In this document: positions 28,114-36,684 of the stretch, one piece after another
Numbering within the stretch: position 1 is the stretch's first letter
Layout: every line of letters starts with the position of its first letter
NCBI GenBank assembly: GCA_020638995.1
Contig: JACKHM010000001.1
Location: 2,666,001 to 2,730,000, forward strand
Direction of reading: 5' to 3'
Length of the DNA: 64,000 nt
DNA from: Planctomycetaceae bacterium
GTDB taxonomy: Bacteria > Planctomycetota > Planctomycetia > Pirellulales > Pirellulaceae
Translations under genes and position numbers: made by a program
The notes under the pieces: generated by a model
Databases searched by the model: none
Told to the model about the DNA's origin: nothing
What the model saw: only the letters and a program-made list of their open reading frames with translations

Positions 28114-29973
28114 TCAATTGTTAGTCACGGCCACCGTGTCTTCGACCGATGATCCGGGAATCGCGTCGAGCAGTTCTTTCAAATCCAATCGTACGTAGGG
28201 CCGCTCTGCCGCCGGCTTGTTGTGGCTCGCATTTGCTACGTACAGGAGGCGGTCACCAGGAATGAATAAGACGTTGTGCAGGTTCGACTCCATGGCAACG
28301 GGCCGACTCATCAGCCATTGAGCGACGTCTGCGTCGATCTGGCCGTAGCGCTGCTGGACTCGTTCCCGCAACTTTGCGAGCCGTGAGCCGGCGGATAGCA
28401 CGACGGCATCGGCGATCCCTGCGCCGAGCAACTCGTGAGCCTCGCCCGGATGTACGAACTGAATACTGTCGGGCGTTGCTGCGACACCTACGGCTTCATT
28501 GGTCTTGCCGTCAGCAAACACATAGTAATACTCGCAGGTGCGGGGGTTGCTCGCCCACAAATCCGTGACGTCTTCGAGCGTGGAACATTCTTCCAGGGCG
28601 CGGCGCATCAACGTCGCCATTGGTACGCCGTCCCATTGCCCCTCGCCGCGACCACCCATCTCTCCCAGCGAAACGCCTTGCGCGTTCATCCCGCTGACAC
28701 TGCCAATGAACCCGGCGTAACCAACATTGGCAAAAGCGTTGTGACCGTCGGGGGCCACGATGAAAGTTGTCGCCGCATCCTGCAGGCCGATCGTCGTCAT
28801 GTAGTCCAACACCCGCCCATGATAAAGCTTGCCGTCGACCGTCGCTTTGCCAAATACCGCGAACCCGGAGCAATGAAACAATTCCGGGAACACATTCAAC
28901 GTCTGGCAGAGCTCCTCTTCCAGGCCCAGACTCGCTGCCATCGCACGCGTCTCGGCCTTGTGACGTGCGGGAATGTGTGGCGCGAGGCGAGCATACGCAT
29001 CGGCCAGGTCGTGTCGGAACCATCGGCCCGTGCGAATTGTCTGTACCGTTCCAAACGAATACAAGACCGAGTCGATACAGCGCATGGCCTCTTGTTTCAG
29101 CAATTCGCCGTGGGCCTTGCCAATTTGTTCGGGTGTGCCGTAAAGTATTGCGACGCGTTGGCCATCGATCCACCGCAGCTCGCCATGTTCAACTTGCTTC
29201 GATGTTTGTGGTGGTGAAATGAGCCGTCCTGCGGGGTCCAGAATCTCTAAGGCACGCCGTACACCGCGCACCAATTGACGTTCCAGCTCACCTCGGTTGA
29301 GATCGACTACATGGAATCCGGGCCAGTTGCCGAGAGGCTCGGTGGAGGATTCTGCCTCGGAAATCGACAGCAGGACGCGTGCATCGTCGCTTCGCGCATC
29401 AAGCGTGTTGCCATCATCGGCAAACCGAATCGACAGTTTGTCTCCCAGTTTCCATGACGAGGTATCTGGATCAAGTTGCAGCCTGATCAGGCCAATCAGA
29501 ATCAAGGCGACAGTGTTCGGATCTCCGCTCTGCAAGATCGGGAGGTAGGTGGATGCGTTCGAAGCAGGGCTGATCAATCGGGTCGCAATTCCAGTGGGTG
29601 TAAGGTGGTCGTCGGGATTTGACTCGCCGCGCCCGAGAAAAACCGTCTTGTGAAGCGGCAGGACCATGGCGGTCGCTTCGGAACGGCGTCGAATCTGGAT
29701 CGCGTAATCCTGATGAGTGATGTCTAAATCAAACGAGTCGTCGGAAAGACTCGCCAGTTGCGCGTTGACCTTCTGCAAGTTGCCGTCAATCTTAAATTCG
29801 ACTTCTGCCGACAAGGTAAACTTGTCTCGCTTTCCACCAAGGCACTCAAGCAGCGGTTTCAATTCGCGCGCGAGCTGCACTTGATTGTCGTCGGCGCCAC
29901 CTGCGTAGGATTGGAATAGCAAAAGTGTAAGGCACGTTCCCAGCAACACGCGGCGAGTTATAGAACGACTCAT
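28114..29973 (-). CDS. Secreted C45-family autoproteolytic acyltransferase/hydrolase with N-terminal extra domain
   Basis: 619 residues: a signal peptide (about 1-27), an N-terminal beta-rich domain of about 200 residues that resembles lipoprotein-carrier or DUF2092-type folds, then an Ntn-hydrolase of peptidase family C45 (acyl-CoA:6-aminopenicillanate acyltransferase family). The catalytic core is at about 270-580: AILYGTPEQIGKAHGEL, ELFHCSGFAVFG (nucleophile Cys created by self-cleavage), YHGRVLDYM, NVGYAGFIGSVSGMNAQGVS. Possible role: amide hydrolysis in the periplasm. First gene of the 30-26.8 kb minus-strand cluster. Confidence 0.85.
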   Translation of the reverse strand: MSRSITRRVLLGTCLTLLLFQSYAGGADDNQVQLARELKPLLECLGGKRDKFTLSAEVEFKIDGNLQKVNAQLASLSDDSFDLDITHQDYAIQIRRRSEATAMVLPLHKTVFLGRGESNPDDHLTPTGIATRLISPASNASTYLPILQSGDPNTVALILIGLIRLQLDPDTSSWKLGDKLSIRFADDGNTLDARSDDARVLLSISEAESSTEPLGNWPGFHVVDLNRGELERQLVRGVRRALEILDPAGRLISPPQTSKQVEHGELRWIDGQRVAILYGTPEQIGKAHGELLKQEAMRCIDSVLYSFGTVQTIRTGRWFRHDLADAYARLAPHIPARHKAETRAMAASLGLEEELCQTLNVFPELFHCSGFAVFGKATVDGKLYHGRVLDYMTTIGLQDAATTFIVAPDGHNAFANVGYAGFIGSVSGMNAQGVSLGEMGGRGEGQWDGVPMATLMRRALEECSTLEDVTDLWASNPRTCEYYYVFADGKTNEAVGVAATPDSIQFVHPGEAHELLGAGIADAVVLSAGSRLAKLRERVQQRYGQIDADVAQWLMSRPVAMESNLHNVLFIPGDRLLYVANASHNKPAAERPYVRLDLKELLDAIPGSSVEDTVAVTNN

Positions 29974-30207
29974 TGATTCCTCGCGAGAAAGGTGACTGCA
30001 TTCTGGTTTTGAAAGCGATACAATCGGCGTGCCACATTAAACTTCGCATGGTGACCACGAAGCGACAGCTTAACTCAAATGTTACCCCGGGCCAAAGCCA
30101 GGAGTTTCGATGTCGGGAAATCGTCCTCACAAAATGAGCCTGTTTTGGCCGAGCGCCGACAATGACGAGTCACGCCTACTAAAGCTATCACATAGGAGTC
30201 TACTTCA

Positions 30208-30684
30208 ATGTCTGTAAAAGCACAGCCAGACGGCTATCACTCGGTCACTCCCTACTTGATCACGCACGACGCCGCAGCCGCTATCGAGTTCTACAAGAAA
30301 GCCTTCGGCGCCACAGAATTGATGCGACTGCCCGGGCCAGGAGGCAAGGTGATGCATGCCGAGATTAAGATCGGTGATTCGCCAGTCATGTTGGCCGACG
30401 AGTTCCCGGAAATGGGTGCTAAGAGTGCGAAAGCCTTCGGAGGTTCGCCGCTTCACCTGATGATCTATACCGAGGACTGCGACGCCATCTTCGCGCAGGC
30501 AATCGCTGCCGGTGCGACTGAGAAGAAGCCGATGACAGATCAATTCTACGGCGATCGATCGGGAGCGGTGGAAGATCCTTTCGGCCATTCGTGGACGATT
30601 GCTTCGCATACCGAAGACTTGTCGCCCGAAGAAATCGACCGGCGTTTTCAAGAGATGATGAAACAAGGCGGTGGAGGCGAGTGA
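30208..30684 (+). CDS. VOC / PhnB-like glyoxalase-fold protein
   Basis: 158 residues of the vicinal-oxygen-chelate superfamily. PYLITHDAAAAIEFYKKAFGA at the start and VEDPFGHSWTIASHTEDL near the end are typical of the PhnB/3-demethylubiquinone methyltransferase-like subgroup. Metal-binding ligands are not obvious, as is usual for that subgroup. Cytoplasmic; substrate unknown. Stands alone, divergent from the C45 gene. Confidence 0.9.
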   Translation: MSVKAQPDGYHSVTPYLITHDAAAAIEFYKKAFGATELMRLPGPGGKVMHAEIKIGDSPVMLADEFPEMGAKSAKAFGGSPLHLMIYTEDCDAIFAQAIAAGATEKKPMTDQFYGDRSGAVEDPFGHSWTIASHTEDLSPEEIDRRFQEMMKQGGGGE

Positions 30685-30767
30685 GGAATTCGGCCCCCCA
30701 GGGAATTCGAAACGAACTTCCAAGGTCGAACAAGCAATGTTCACTGATCGCGTTTTGCGGCAGCCGC

Positions 30768-31151
30768 TCAATCTCCAAACTGATGCGGTGAGCTGCCGAC
30801 ATCGACGATGCTGCACGCGATGATGGGTTCGAGTCCCAACTGTCGCGCCTTGGCAACCACCGCATCGCTGTCGCTGCCAGGATTCAGCCAGAATTCTTCG
30901 CAGCCCTTGGCCACCACTTCCTCCAGCATTTGTAACCCAATGTGGGGCGGGAGGTAGACGCTGATTCGCGTTAGCCGGTCGACTGGGACATCGGCGAGTG
31001 ACTTGTAGGCTGCGAGGCCTTCGATTTCGCCGCCGCGTGGATTGATCGGATAGACATCGTAGCCTTGTTTCAGATGCGCGCGAACGGACTTGTTGCCGAA
31101 CTTCGAGCGATCAGCACTTGCGCCGAGTATTGCAACGGTGGGTTTGGTCAT
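30768..31151 (-). CDS. CoA-binding Rossmann protein
   Basis: 127 residues; start at 31151 with a GGAG purine-rich site upstream; 44 in-frame codons before it are not conserved-looking. The CoA-binding domain (as in succinyl-CoA synthetase alpha) is seen as VAILGASADRSKFGNKSVR, YDVYPINPRGGEIEG, and EFWLNPGSDSDAVV. Stand-alone proteins of this kind are widespread and mostly uncharacterised. Cytoplasmic. Confidence 0.88.
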   Translation of the reverse strand: MTKPTVAILGASADRSKFGNKSVRAHLKQGYDVYPINPRGGEIEGLAAYKSLADVPVDRLTRISVYLPPHIGLQMLEEVVAKGCEEFWLNPGSDSDAVVAKARQLGLEPIIACSIVDVGSSPHQFGD

Positions 31152-31279
31152 CGAACGTCTCCGAGGAGGGTTGGCGGCGAAAGACATAAGAGACACGAAA
31201 ATCATGACAGGACTCAAGTCCAATCTCTTTGTGACGTCTCGTACGTTTCGTGGCCATCCTGAATTGATACTTGTTTGGG

Positions 31280-32503
31280 TCAATCAATGCGACGCGTCGT
31301 CGTATCCGGCGACTGTGTGCGCCGCTGCAACAGGCTGTACCAATTTCGCCATGCATTCTGATCGAAGCCGAAACTGATCCCCGAGAGTTTTACTAGCGTC
31401 TTGAGTACTTCGTGATTCGTCGCGCTGTGAGTGATGACTTGCGGCGAACTCGGCCCTGAGGTGTACGTACCGCCGGTCTGGTTCGCAGTTCCACCGCTGG
31501 CGAATGTCGTAGTGATCATGTCACTGCCCGGGAGAACCTCGTTATGTTGTGTCACCAGGGCTTCGATCAGGGGTGGAATGGCTGATTGATCGCCGAGCGA
31601 GCCAAGTGCGATTGCCGCGCGATTCACGCGACCATTGTCGTGACTTTTGAGAGCCAGCACGAACTGGCGTACGAGCGGCGGCGTCGAGCGGCGTTGCAGT
31701 TCGTCGAGACAAGCGTAGTACACTTCCTCATCCCGATCCGACAACGCAAGTTCGATCATCGCGACCGAAGCTTGATCGCCCGGAATCCGCCCCAGCACTT
31801 CGACATACACCAACCGCATCCGTCGATCACGTTCGGCTTGCAGCATTCGCCCGACCGCTTCGATCGCCAAGGGATCACGGACTTGGCGAATGTTTTCCAA
31901 CGCTGCTTGCTGCCGATCCCCACTCAACTGAGACCGCCAGCGCGAGAGTTTGACATACCAATCCTTTTTGGCGAGCTCCTGATCGCGGCGTTGCTCGGCC
32001 AAATCGATCTCCTGTTGTAGTCGCCACTTGCCTTGATAGCGAACATAACCCTTTCGCAGCAGATGCTCTTCCTTCTTGACCCATTGGCCGCCAATTTCCG
32101 AATAGCCCAAGGCGCGACGAGCGGCTACGTGTTGCGGGTCGAGGTCGATCACTCGCAGCAGATGCTGCTCTCGTTGCTCGGGCAGGTCGTTAGCCTTACA
32201 CCATTCGGCAATCTTCCAGTGATCGTCGGCGGTGTCGGCCACAGTCGGTGCCAACCGGTTGTACCTGATTTGCGATGCCGATTCGCGAATGACTTCCGCG
32301 ACTTGAGAGCGGTCGAGTTGGAGCTGAACGCCGTGTTCTGTAGTGACGCGGTAGAACATTGCAGTGCGATCACTCTCGTTCAACCACTCGCCGTGAACTC
32401 GGGCACCGGTCTTCAAGACAAAGGTGTCGGCATAGGTCGTCCACGGCGCTATCGTAACCAGCAAGCACCCCATCGCGAAACGAAATGAACTGGACGACGA
32501 CAT
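31280..32503 (-). CDS. Secreted HEAT-repeat protein
   Basis: 407 residues: signal peptide (about 1-25), a short SHD1/Sm-like beta domain (FVLKTGARVHGEWLN), a helical TPR-like stretch (about 95-150), then HEAT repeats (about 200-320; AIEAVGRMLQAE, VNRAAIALGSLGDQSAIPPLIEAL). Planctomycetes encode many such proteins, perhaps as periplasmic scaffolds. Its ribosome binding site lies inside one arm of a perfect 12-bp inverted repeat (see 32506-32571). Confidence 0.8.
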   Translation of the reverse strand: MSSSSSFRFAMGCLLVTIAPWTTYADTFVLKTGARVHGEWLNESDRTAMFYRVTTEHGVQLQLDRSQVAEVIRESASQIRYNRLAPTVADTADDHWKIAEWCKANDLPEQREQHLLRVIDLDPQHVAARRALGYSEIGGQWVKKEEHLLRKGYVRYQGKWRLQQEIDLAEQRRDQELAKKDWYVKLSRWRSQLSGDRQQAALENIRQVRDPLAIEAVGRMLQAERDRRMRLVYVEVLGRIPGDQASVAMIELALSDRDEEVYYACLDELQRRSTPPLVRQFVLALKSHDNGRVNRAAIALGSLGDQSAIPPLIEALVTQHNEVLPGSDMITTTFASGGTANQTGGTYTSGPSSPQVITHSATNHEVLKTLVKLSGISFGFDQNAWRNWYSLLQRRTQSPDTTTRRID

Positions 32504-32505
32504 AA

Positions 32506-32571
32506 CAAGACTCCCCTACCGCATCGAACATTGCGACGGCGGCGCTTTCAATATACGAGAGGGGAGTCTTG
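32506..32571 (-). promoter_or_regulatory. Hairpin sequestering the ribosome binding site of the HEAT-repeat gene
   Basis: In the transcript, CAAGACTCCCCT (32571-32560) can pair perfectly with AGGGGAGTCTTG (32517-32506). The second arm includes the Shine-Dalgarno AGGGGAG, which lies 7 nt before the ATG at 32503. The 42-nt loop has no obvious motif. In the folded form the site would be masked, so translation may depend on temperature, a helicase, an RNA or a protein. The pairing is seen in the sequence; regulation is inference. Confidence 0.6.
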
Positions 32572-32748
32572 CTGTACAAGGATTTGGCGGTCGTATAGTG
32601 GTACACTTTGCCCTGCGTAGGGCGCATGAAATGCACCAGCGACGCAAAGATGGCGTGTTTCAAACGCCCTACGATCAATGCCTACACTGTCGACGGTCGT
32701 GTTCCAGCGCAGAAATACCGTAGCTTTTCGAGACCTGGGAGTTGTGCG

Positions 32749-34221
32749 CTACGGCCGATCAAGATCGTTGGTGCGGACTTCGCGGAGTTTATCCGCCAAC
32801 TTGGCTTTGAACCGAGCCACGGTCGCCGCATGCTCGGGCATGGCGGCGAGATTCGTATACTGCTTGGGATCCTTTTGCATGTCGAACAGCTCGATGCCGG
32901 CGGAGGCGTCTTCTTTGTATTGGATATAGGCCCATTTGTCTTCCCGCAGCAAGAATCCTTGGCGCGAAGGGGCGACGCTGAAAGCTGTGTCCCGCACTGC
33001 GGTCTCAGGCTCGTCGAGCAGCGGTGCGAGGTTCTTGCCTTGCAGACGACTGGGTACTTCCAGCCCACAAAGTCCAGCTACGGTGGGATACAAATCGAGT
33101 AATTCGACAAGGCTGTGGCACACGGCCGGAGTCTTGCCGGGAACGCTGATAATCAATGGCACCGACGCCGATTCCTCGTGCAGACTGACTTTGGCCCAGA
33201 AGTCATGCTCGCCAAGGTGGTAGCCGTGATCGCTGGTGAAGATGATGATCGTCTTGTCGTCCAGCTGTGCCTTTGCGAGTGCATCGAGCACTTTACCAAC
33301 CTGCGCATCCATATAGGCCACACTGGCGTAATAGCCGCCCATGGCTTTCTTCTGACGCCGCAGATCCATCTTCATGTTGACGCTGGTCTTGTAGTTGATG
33401 CCCGCCTTGGGAATGTCGTCCCAGTCACCGGAGACTTTCTCGGGAAGTTCCATTTTGTCGTAGGGCAGAAATGGACCGAAGTAGGGTTTCGGCGCGACAA
33501 AAGGAACGTGCGGCCGGACAAAACCGACTCCCAACCAGAACGGTTCGTCCTTGTGTTTCTCGATCAACTCGACTGCCTTGGCTGCTGTCTTGCCATCCGA
33601 GTGTACAAGGTCATCGCCATCTGCTTCGACGACCACGAACGTGTTGCCGCCCACCACCGGCTTCTTGCCGTCCGGATTTCCTTCGAGCGTTTCGCCGACG
33701 CCCGGCGCCTTCCATTCGGGCCCAGGGCTGTTGAACCGCTCGGTCCATGAAGACGCATCATCCGCGCCGTTGCCTCCGTCGTGATCTCGCCCGTCACCGC
33801 CAATTTCGATGCCGCCTGGTACTCCCATGTGGAAAATCTTGCTGACGCGCGCCGCGTAGTAGCCGTTGTTCTTGAAATGTTGCGACCACGTCGCGCGATC
33901 ACCGATCTGCGGCCGCGGATTCGTATATCCGAGAACACCCGTCGCATGTGGATAGTAACCCGACATGAAAGAAGCTCGCGACGGGCCGCAATAGGTACCT
34001 TGGCAATAGGCACGCGTGAAACGAGTACCGCGCGCGGCAATGCGGTCGATGTTCGGAGTCGCGCAGACCTCGTTGCCATAGCAGGATAATGCCGTTGATG
34101 TCAGGTCATCTGAGATGATGAACAAGACGTTATATTGCGGCTCGTTCGCAAGGGACTGCGAAGCAAGTCCGAATGCCATACAACAGACGCAACCGGTGAC
34201 CAGCGTCAACAAAGATTTCAT
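32749..34221 (-). CDS. Secreted sulfatase, iduronate-2-sulfatase-like
   Basis: 490 residues. The ATG at 34221 is preferred because GAGGGAA lies 5 nt upstream; another in-frame ATG is at 34233. A signal peptide (1-25) precedes the sulfatase core: NVLFIISDDL near 31, the formylglycine signature CGPSRASFMSG with the modifiable Cys near 72, GVGFVRPHVPFVAPKPY and SDHGYHLGEHDFW. The Cys form needs a formylglycine-generating enzyme (not in this window). Its closest functional group by motif is iduronate-2-sulfatase/choline sulfatase. Probably acts on sulfated algal polysaccharide. Confidence 0.92.
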   Translation of the reverse strand: MKSLLTLVTGCVCCMAFGLASQSLANEPQYNVLFIISDDLTSTALSCYGNEVCATPNIDRIAARGTRFTRAYCQGTYCGPSRASFMSGYYPHATGVLGYTNPRPQIGDRATWSQHFKNNGYYAARVSKIFHMGVPGGIEIGGDGRDHDGGNGADDASSWTERFNSPGPEWKAPGVGETLEGNPDGKKPVVGGNTFVVVEADGDDLVHSDGKTAAKAVELIEKHKDEPFWLGVGFVRPHVPFVAPKPYFGPFLPYDKMELPEKVSGDWDDIPKAGINYKTSVNMKMDLRRQKKAMGGYYASVAYMDAQVGKVLDALAKAQLDDKTIIIFTSDHGYHLGEHDFWAKVSLHEESASVPLIISVPGKTPAVCHSLVELLDLYPTVAGLCGLEVPSRLQGKNLAPLLDEPETAVRDTAFSVAPSRQGFLLREDKWAYIQYKEDASAGIELFDMQKDPKQYTNLAAMPEHAATVARFKAKLADKLREVRTNDLDRP

Positions 34222-34758
34222 CACTTCCCTCATCGAAACGAACTCGACCACATCCACCAAATCCAGCGCACCGCACCGCAGCGTGTCTCTATCATAGCCA
34301 GAGACGACTTGGCGCGGCATCCGGTCAGAGGCAATTGGGCAAGATCCCAATCTCAGCCAGAGCTTTTGTTGTTCGCAATGCTGAGACGGATCCGTGTAGG
34401 ACGGTCGAGTCTTCCGTTCGAATACCTTGTGCGCCACGAACAAGAAAAACGCCCAGGTAAGACCGCGGCACCCGTGAGTTTCTTGTTCGAAGTTATTCCA
34501 GACCAGGACTTTCCACAAACCGAGATAAGTGCGCAAAAACCCGGCATTCGCCGGAATAAGAACGGTAGACTTTTACCCGCTCGACCGGGATAATCCCGGA
34601 AATAAGAGTCTTACCCCGGCAACCGCCGGAATATTTAATGAAGTTCGCCAGCAAACTGCTGCCGTCCATAAACTCGCGCAGACGGCGATGCTACTGCCCT
34701 GTACCATCCATCGTGTCCACCTTCCCTTCACGTAACGGCCAAAGAAAGGAATCTGTCA
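34222..34758. other. Gene-free 537-bp stretch before the cassette-like array
   Basis: No coding sequence was recognised. Between 34540 and 34640 there are several short CCGG-centred palindromes (GCCGGAATAAG, ACCGGGATAATCCCGG, CCGGCAACCGCCGG). Promoters for the divergent sulfatase and + strand genes must lie here. An attC-like or attI-like site was looked for and not found. Confidence 0.5.
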
Positions 34759-35226
34759 ATGATGAACCGAAGTGTAATTTGCACTCTACTCGCTGCCTTG
34801 TTGATGACTGCATGGCTACGTGCTGACGAACCAACTCTTGAACTCAACGGGCGGTGGATCGTAACGAAGCTCGTCATCGATGGCGCCGAGCTGCCCGTTT
34901 CCACGTCGCCGGACTCGTTCTGGTGGGAAGTTGATGATGACGCGTGGCACTACTCGTTCGTTCTAGATGGCACACGCACGAAGGTTACGTTCACCGTTAC
35001 ACAAACCAAGAACGACACGGAGATTGCAGTCGACGCGAAATTGCTGAATGGAGGCTACGCCGGTCGCGTCTGCAAAGGGATCTATCGGATCGATGGTGAC
35101 GTTGTGCGACTCTGCCTGGCTGATTCTCCGTCAATTCCTCGACCCACGCGTTTTGAATGTCCTGCAAAGTCAGGACTGCAATTGTTCGAATTACGACGGG
35201 CGAAAACGACAACCCCAAATCCTTAG
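34759..35226 (+). CDS. TIGR03067-like secreted protein, first gene of cassette-like array
   Basis: 155 residues with a signal peptide (1-22). LNGRWIVTKLVIDGAELPV, then KGIYRIDGDVVRLCLA and a Pro-rich FECPAKSGLQLFEL match the TIGR03067 lipocalin-like family, which is expanded in Planctomycetes and often near sigma factors. AAAGGA lies about 10 nt upstream of the tandem ATGs. The stop is 3 bp before an attC-like palindrome (35230-35320). Whether it is itself a mobile cassette is unclear because no palindrome is found upstream. Confidence 0.75.
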   Translation: MMNRSVICTLLAALLMTAWLRADEPTLELNGRWIVTKLVIDGAELPVSTSPDSFWWEVDDDAWHYSFVLDGTRTKVTFTVTQTKNDTEIAVDAKLLNGGYAGRVCKGIYRIDGDVVRLCLADSPSIPRPTRFECPAKSGLQLFELRRAKTTTPNP

Positions 35227-35229
35227 CGT

Positions 35230-35320
35230 GGCGAACCATGCGGTGAACGGGAGCCGCCGATCACGCGGGTTTTGAAATCATAGTTTTTTGGCGGCGGCCC
35301 CGTTACCGCGGTCGTTCGGT
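35230..35320 (+). other. attC-like recombination site A
   Basis: Left arm: GGCGAAC (35230), 5-nt spacer, GGTGAACGGGAGCCGCC (35242-35258). Right arm: GGCGGC...CCCGTTACC ending 35307, 6-nt spacer, GTTCGGT (35314-35320). The arms pair for about 15 bp with two unpaired bases in the left arm only, G 35245 and A 35252. AAC/GTT outer triplets, unpaired spacer and same-strand extrahelical bases are hallmarks of integron attC sites. Confidence 0.7.
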
Positions 35321-35361
35321 TGCTCAAGACTCATAACGGACACTCCTGATGGGATCGTTCA

Positions 35362-35688
35362 ATGAATAACAGAAAAAACACGCCCGTGATCGTTCCAGAT
35401 TACCACTCGGAAGAAAACTGGGAGGCGTTCAAGCGACTCTTTCCGAAACATGAAAGCGTCGAAGCAGGAAGCTATGCCGAGGCTGCTCAGCGTCTTGATG
35501 ATTTTGAAAAGGAGTCCGTTGCTGCCGGATCGAATGTCCAACGAGTGGAAGTGAATGCCTCCGAATGGGAGGCTTGGATCAAATCCAATAAGCACCCGAT
35601 GACCAGAGACTACGTCCCCCGATACGCGATTGTCAAATTCGCCGATCAAACGACCGGGGACGGACATGATCTCCTCGACCTCACTTAG
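35362..35688 (+). CDS. Hypothetical cassette protein
   Basis: 108 residues, acidic, no signal or transmembrane helix. It has an N-terminal PVIVPDYHSEENWEAFKRLF and a C-terminal VPRYAIVKFADQTT; no family recognised. The start lies 47 bp after the presumed crossover point in site A and the stop 46 bp before site B, the usual spacing in an integron gene cassette. An antisense frame covers it but has less natural composition. The upstream ribosome binding site is weak. Confidence 0.6.
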   Translation: MNNRKNTPVIVPDYHSEENWEAFKRLFPKHESVEAGSYAEAAQRLDDFEKESVAAGSNVQRVEVNASEWEAWIKSNKHPMTRDYVPRYAIVKFADQTTGDGHDLLDLT

Positions 35689-35734
35689 GTTTGGTGTTGG
35701 CTCAATGCTGTCCTGTCGCTCCAACGATGCCGCA

Positions 35735-35824
35735 ACCGAACTATCCGTTGGACCGGAGACCTCGGCCTTGTCGGTTCTCACATCCCCATCGTTCTCTCGG
35801 TCCCGGTCAACTTGCTCGTTCGCC
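35735..35824 (+). other. attC-like recombination site B
   Basis: Left arm ACCGAAC (35735), 5-nt spacer, GTTGGACCGGAGACC (35747-35761). Right arm GGTCCCGGTCAAC (35799-35811), 6-nt spacer TTGCTC, GTTCGCC (35818-35824). The arms pair when one G (35750 or 35751) and one A (35757) in the left arm are left out, the same positions as in site A. About 500 bp separates its crossover point from that of site A. Confidence 0.7.
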
Positions 35825-35869
35825 AATCGATACCTTTGCTCTTTGGTTCTTAGCTGTGATCCCGATACT

Positions 35870-36409
35870 GTGAACGACACGAATCCTTATCGCCCACCCG
35901 CCACGACTGCGCACGCCGAAAAGTATTCGGCAAGATCCGTGGCTGCGCGGCTTGCTTCTTATACGCTTCTGATCGCCCCCTCAGTTCTGGCGATCCTTAC
36001 AGTCGTAACCTTCGCCGGTCGGGTCGCTGGGCGGAAAAACCAGCAAATGCCGATTCGATCGATGGTTGGACCGAAAGAACCCGCAGTGGAAATTGGCGAT
36101 GCTTCGTGGTATACCGCCATACTTGTGTTTTCTTCGATTGTTGTCTGGGTTGGCTTACGATCCACGCAAGGTAAGATCCCAATCGCCGGGTGCATTGCGA
36201 CGGTCATACTATCAATGTTGATCATCGAAACGAACGCCGCACCCATCGTCTCCCCGCTGACAATTGCGGCCGTTGCAATTCTGGTTTATGGCGGATACAT
36301 CAAGCCGCGTTTCTTCCCTCAACGTCTCGTAACTGGCGAACCAGCGGATGCACGGGAGACCTCGGCGCAGTCGGTACTGAAATCAAAATCAACTCCTCGG
36401 TCCCCGTGA
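35870..36409 (+). CDS. NPYRPP-type four-helix membrane protein (cassette gene)
   Basis: 179 residues from a GTG at 35870. The N-terminal DTNPYRPP is a short signature seen in many planctomycete membrane proteins. Four hydrophobic helices are at about 30-52, 82-98, 104-120 and 126-145. The start is 51 bp after the crossover point of site B; the stop lies within site C, so the last 25 residues or so are encoded by the palindrome, which is common for cassette genes. Function unknown. Upstream codons in the same frame (from 35630) run through site B and are not thought to be translated. Confidence 0.7.
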   Translation: MNDTNPYRPPATTAHAEKYSARSVAARLASYTLLIAPSVLAILTVVTFAGRVAGRKNQQMPIRSMVGPKEPAVEIGDASWYTAILVFSSIVVWVGLRSTQGKIPIAGCIATVILSMLIIETNAAPIVSPLTIAAVAILVYGGYIKPRFFPQRLVTGEPADARETSAQSVLKSKSTPRSP

Positions 36410-36424
36410 TCCGTGTCGTTGAAC
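36335..36424 (+). other. attC-like recombination site C
   Basis: Left arm GGCGAAC (36335), short spacer, GGATGCACGGGAGACC (36346-36361); right arm GGTCCCCGTGATCC (36399-36412), spacer GTGTC, GTTGAAC (36418-36424). The left arm again carries an unpaired G and A at the equivalent positions. The outer R'-type box is immediately followed by the IS91-like element, whose preferred GAAC target is the last four bases of the box. Confidence 0.7.
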
Positions 36425-36684
36425 TAAGCCGACTCCGCTGGCGGCGTGCTAAGGGTGAAGGGCGCGCTCTATCGAAGACATGCGAGAAGCTCTCGGCGTT
36501 GCTTTGGGGTTGTTGTAGCTGATTTGTGCGCCAAGCGGATTGTGCGCGCGAGGGAAGCGACGGCGACAGAGTTTTCTCCACTTTCTGCTCGCGCTGCGGC
36601 TCCTGGTGTGACAAGCTTGGAAGCAAAGGACCTGTTGTACGGTCGATCGTTTTTCCAAGCTGCATCCACTCAGGAGAACTTCTC

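Noticed and set aside
35359..35880. 173-codon minus-strand frame antisense to the cassette gene and site B
   Set aside because: Runs through the palindrome; the + strand alternative has more natural composition and cassette-like spacing.
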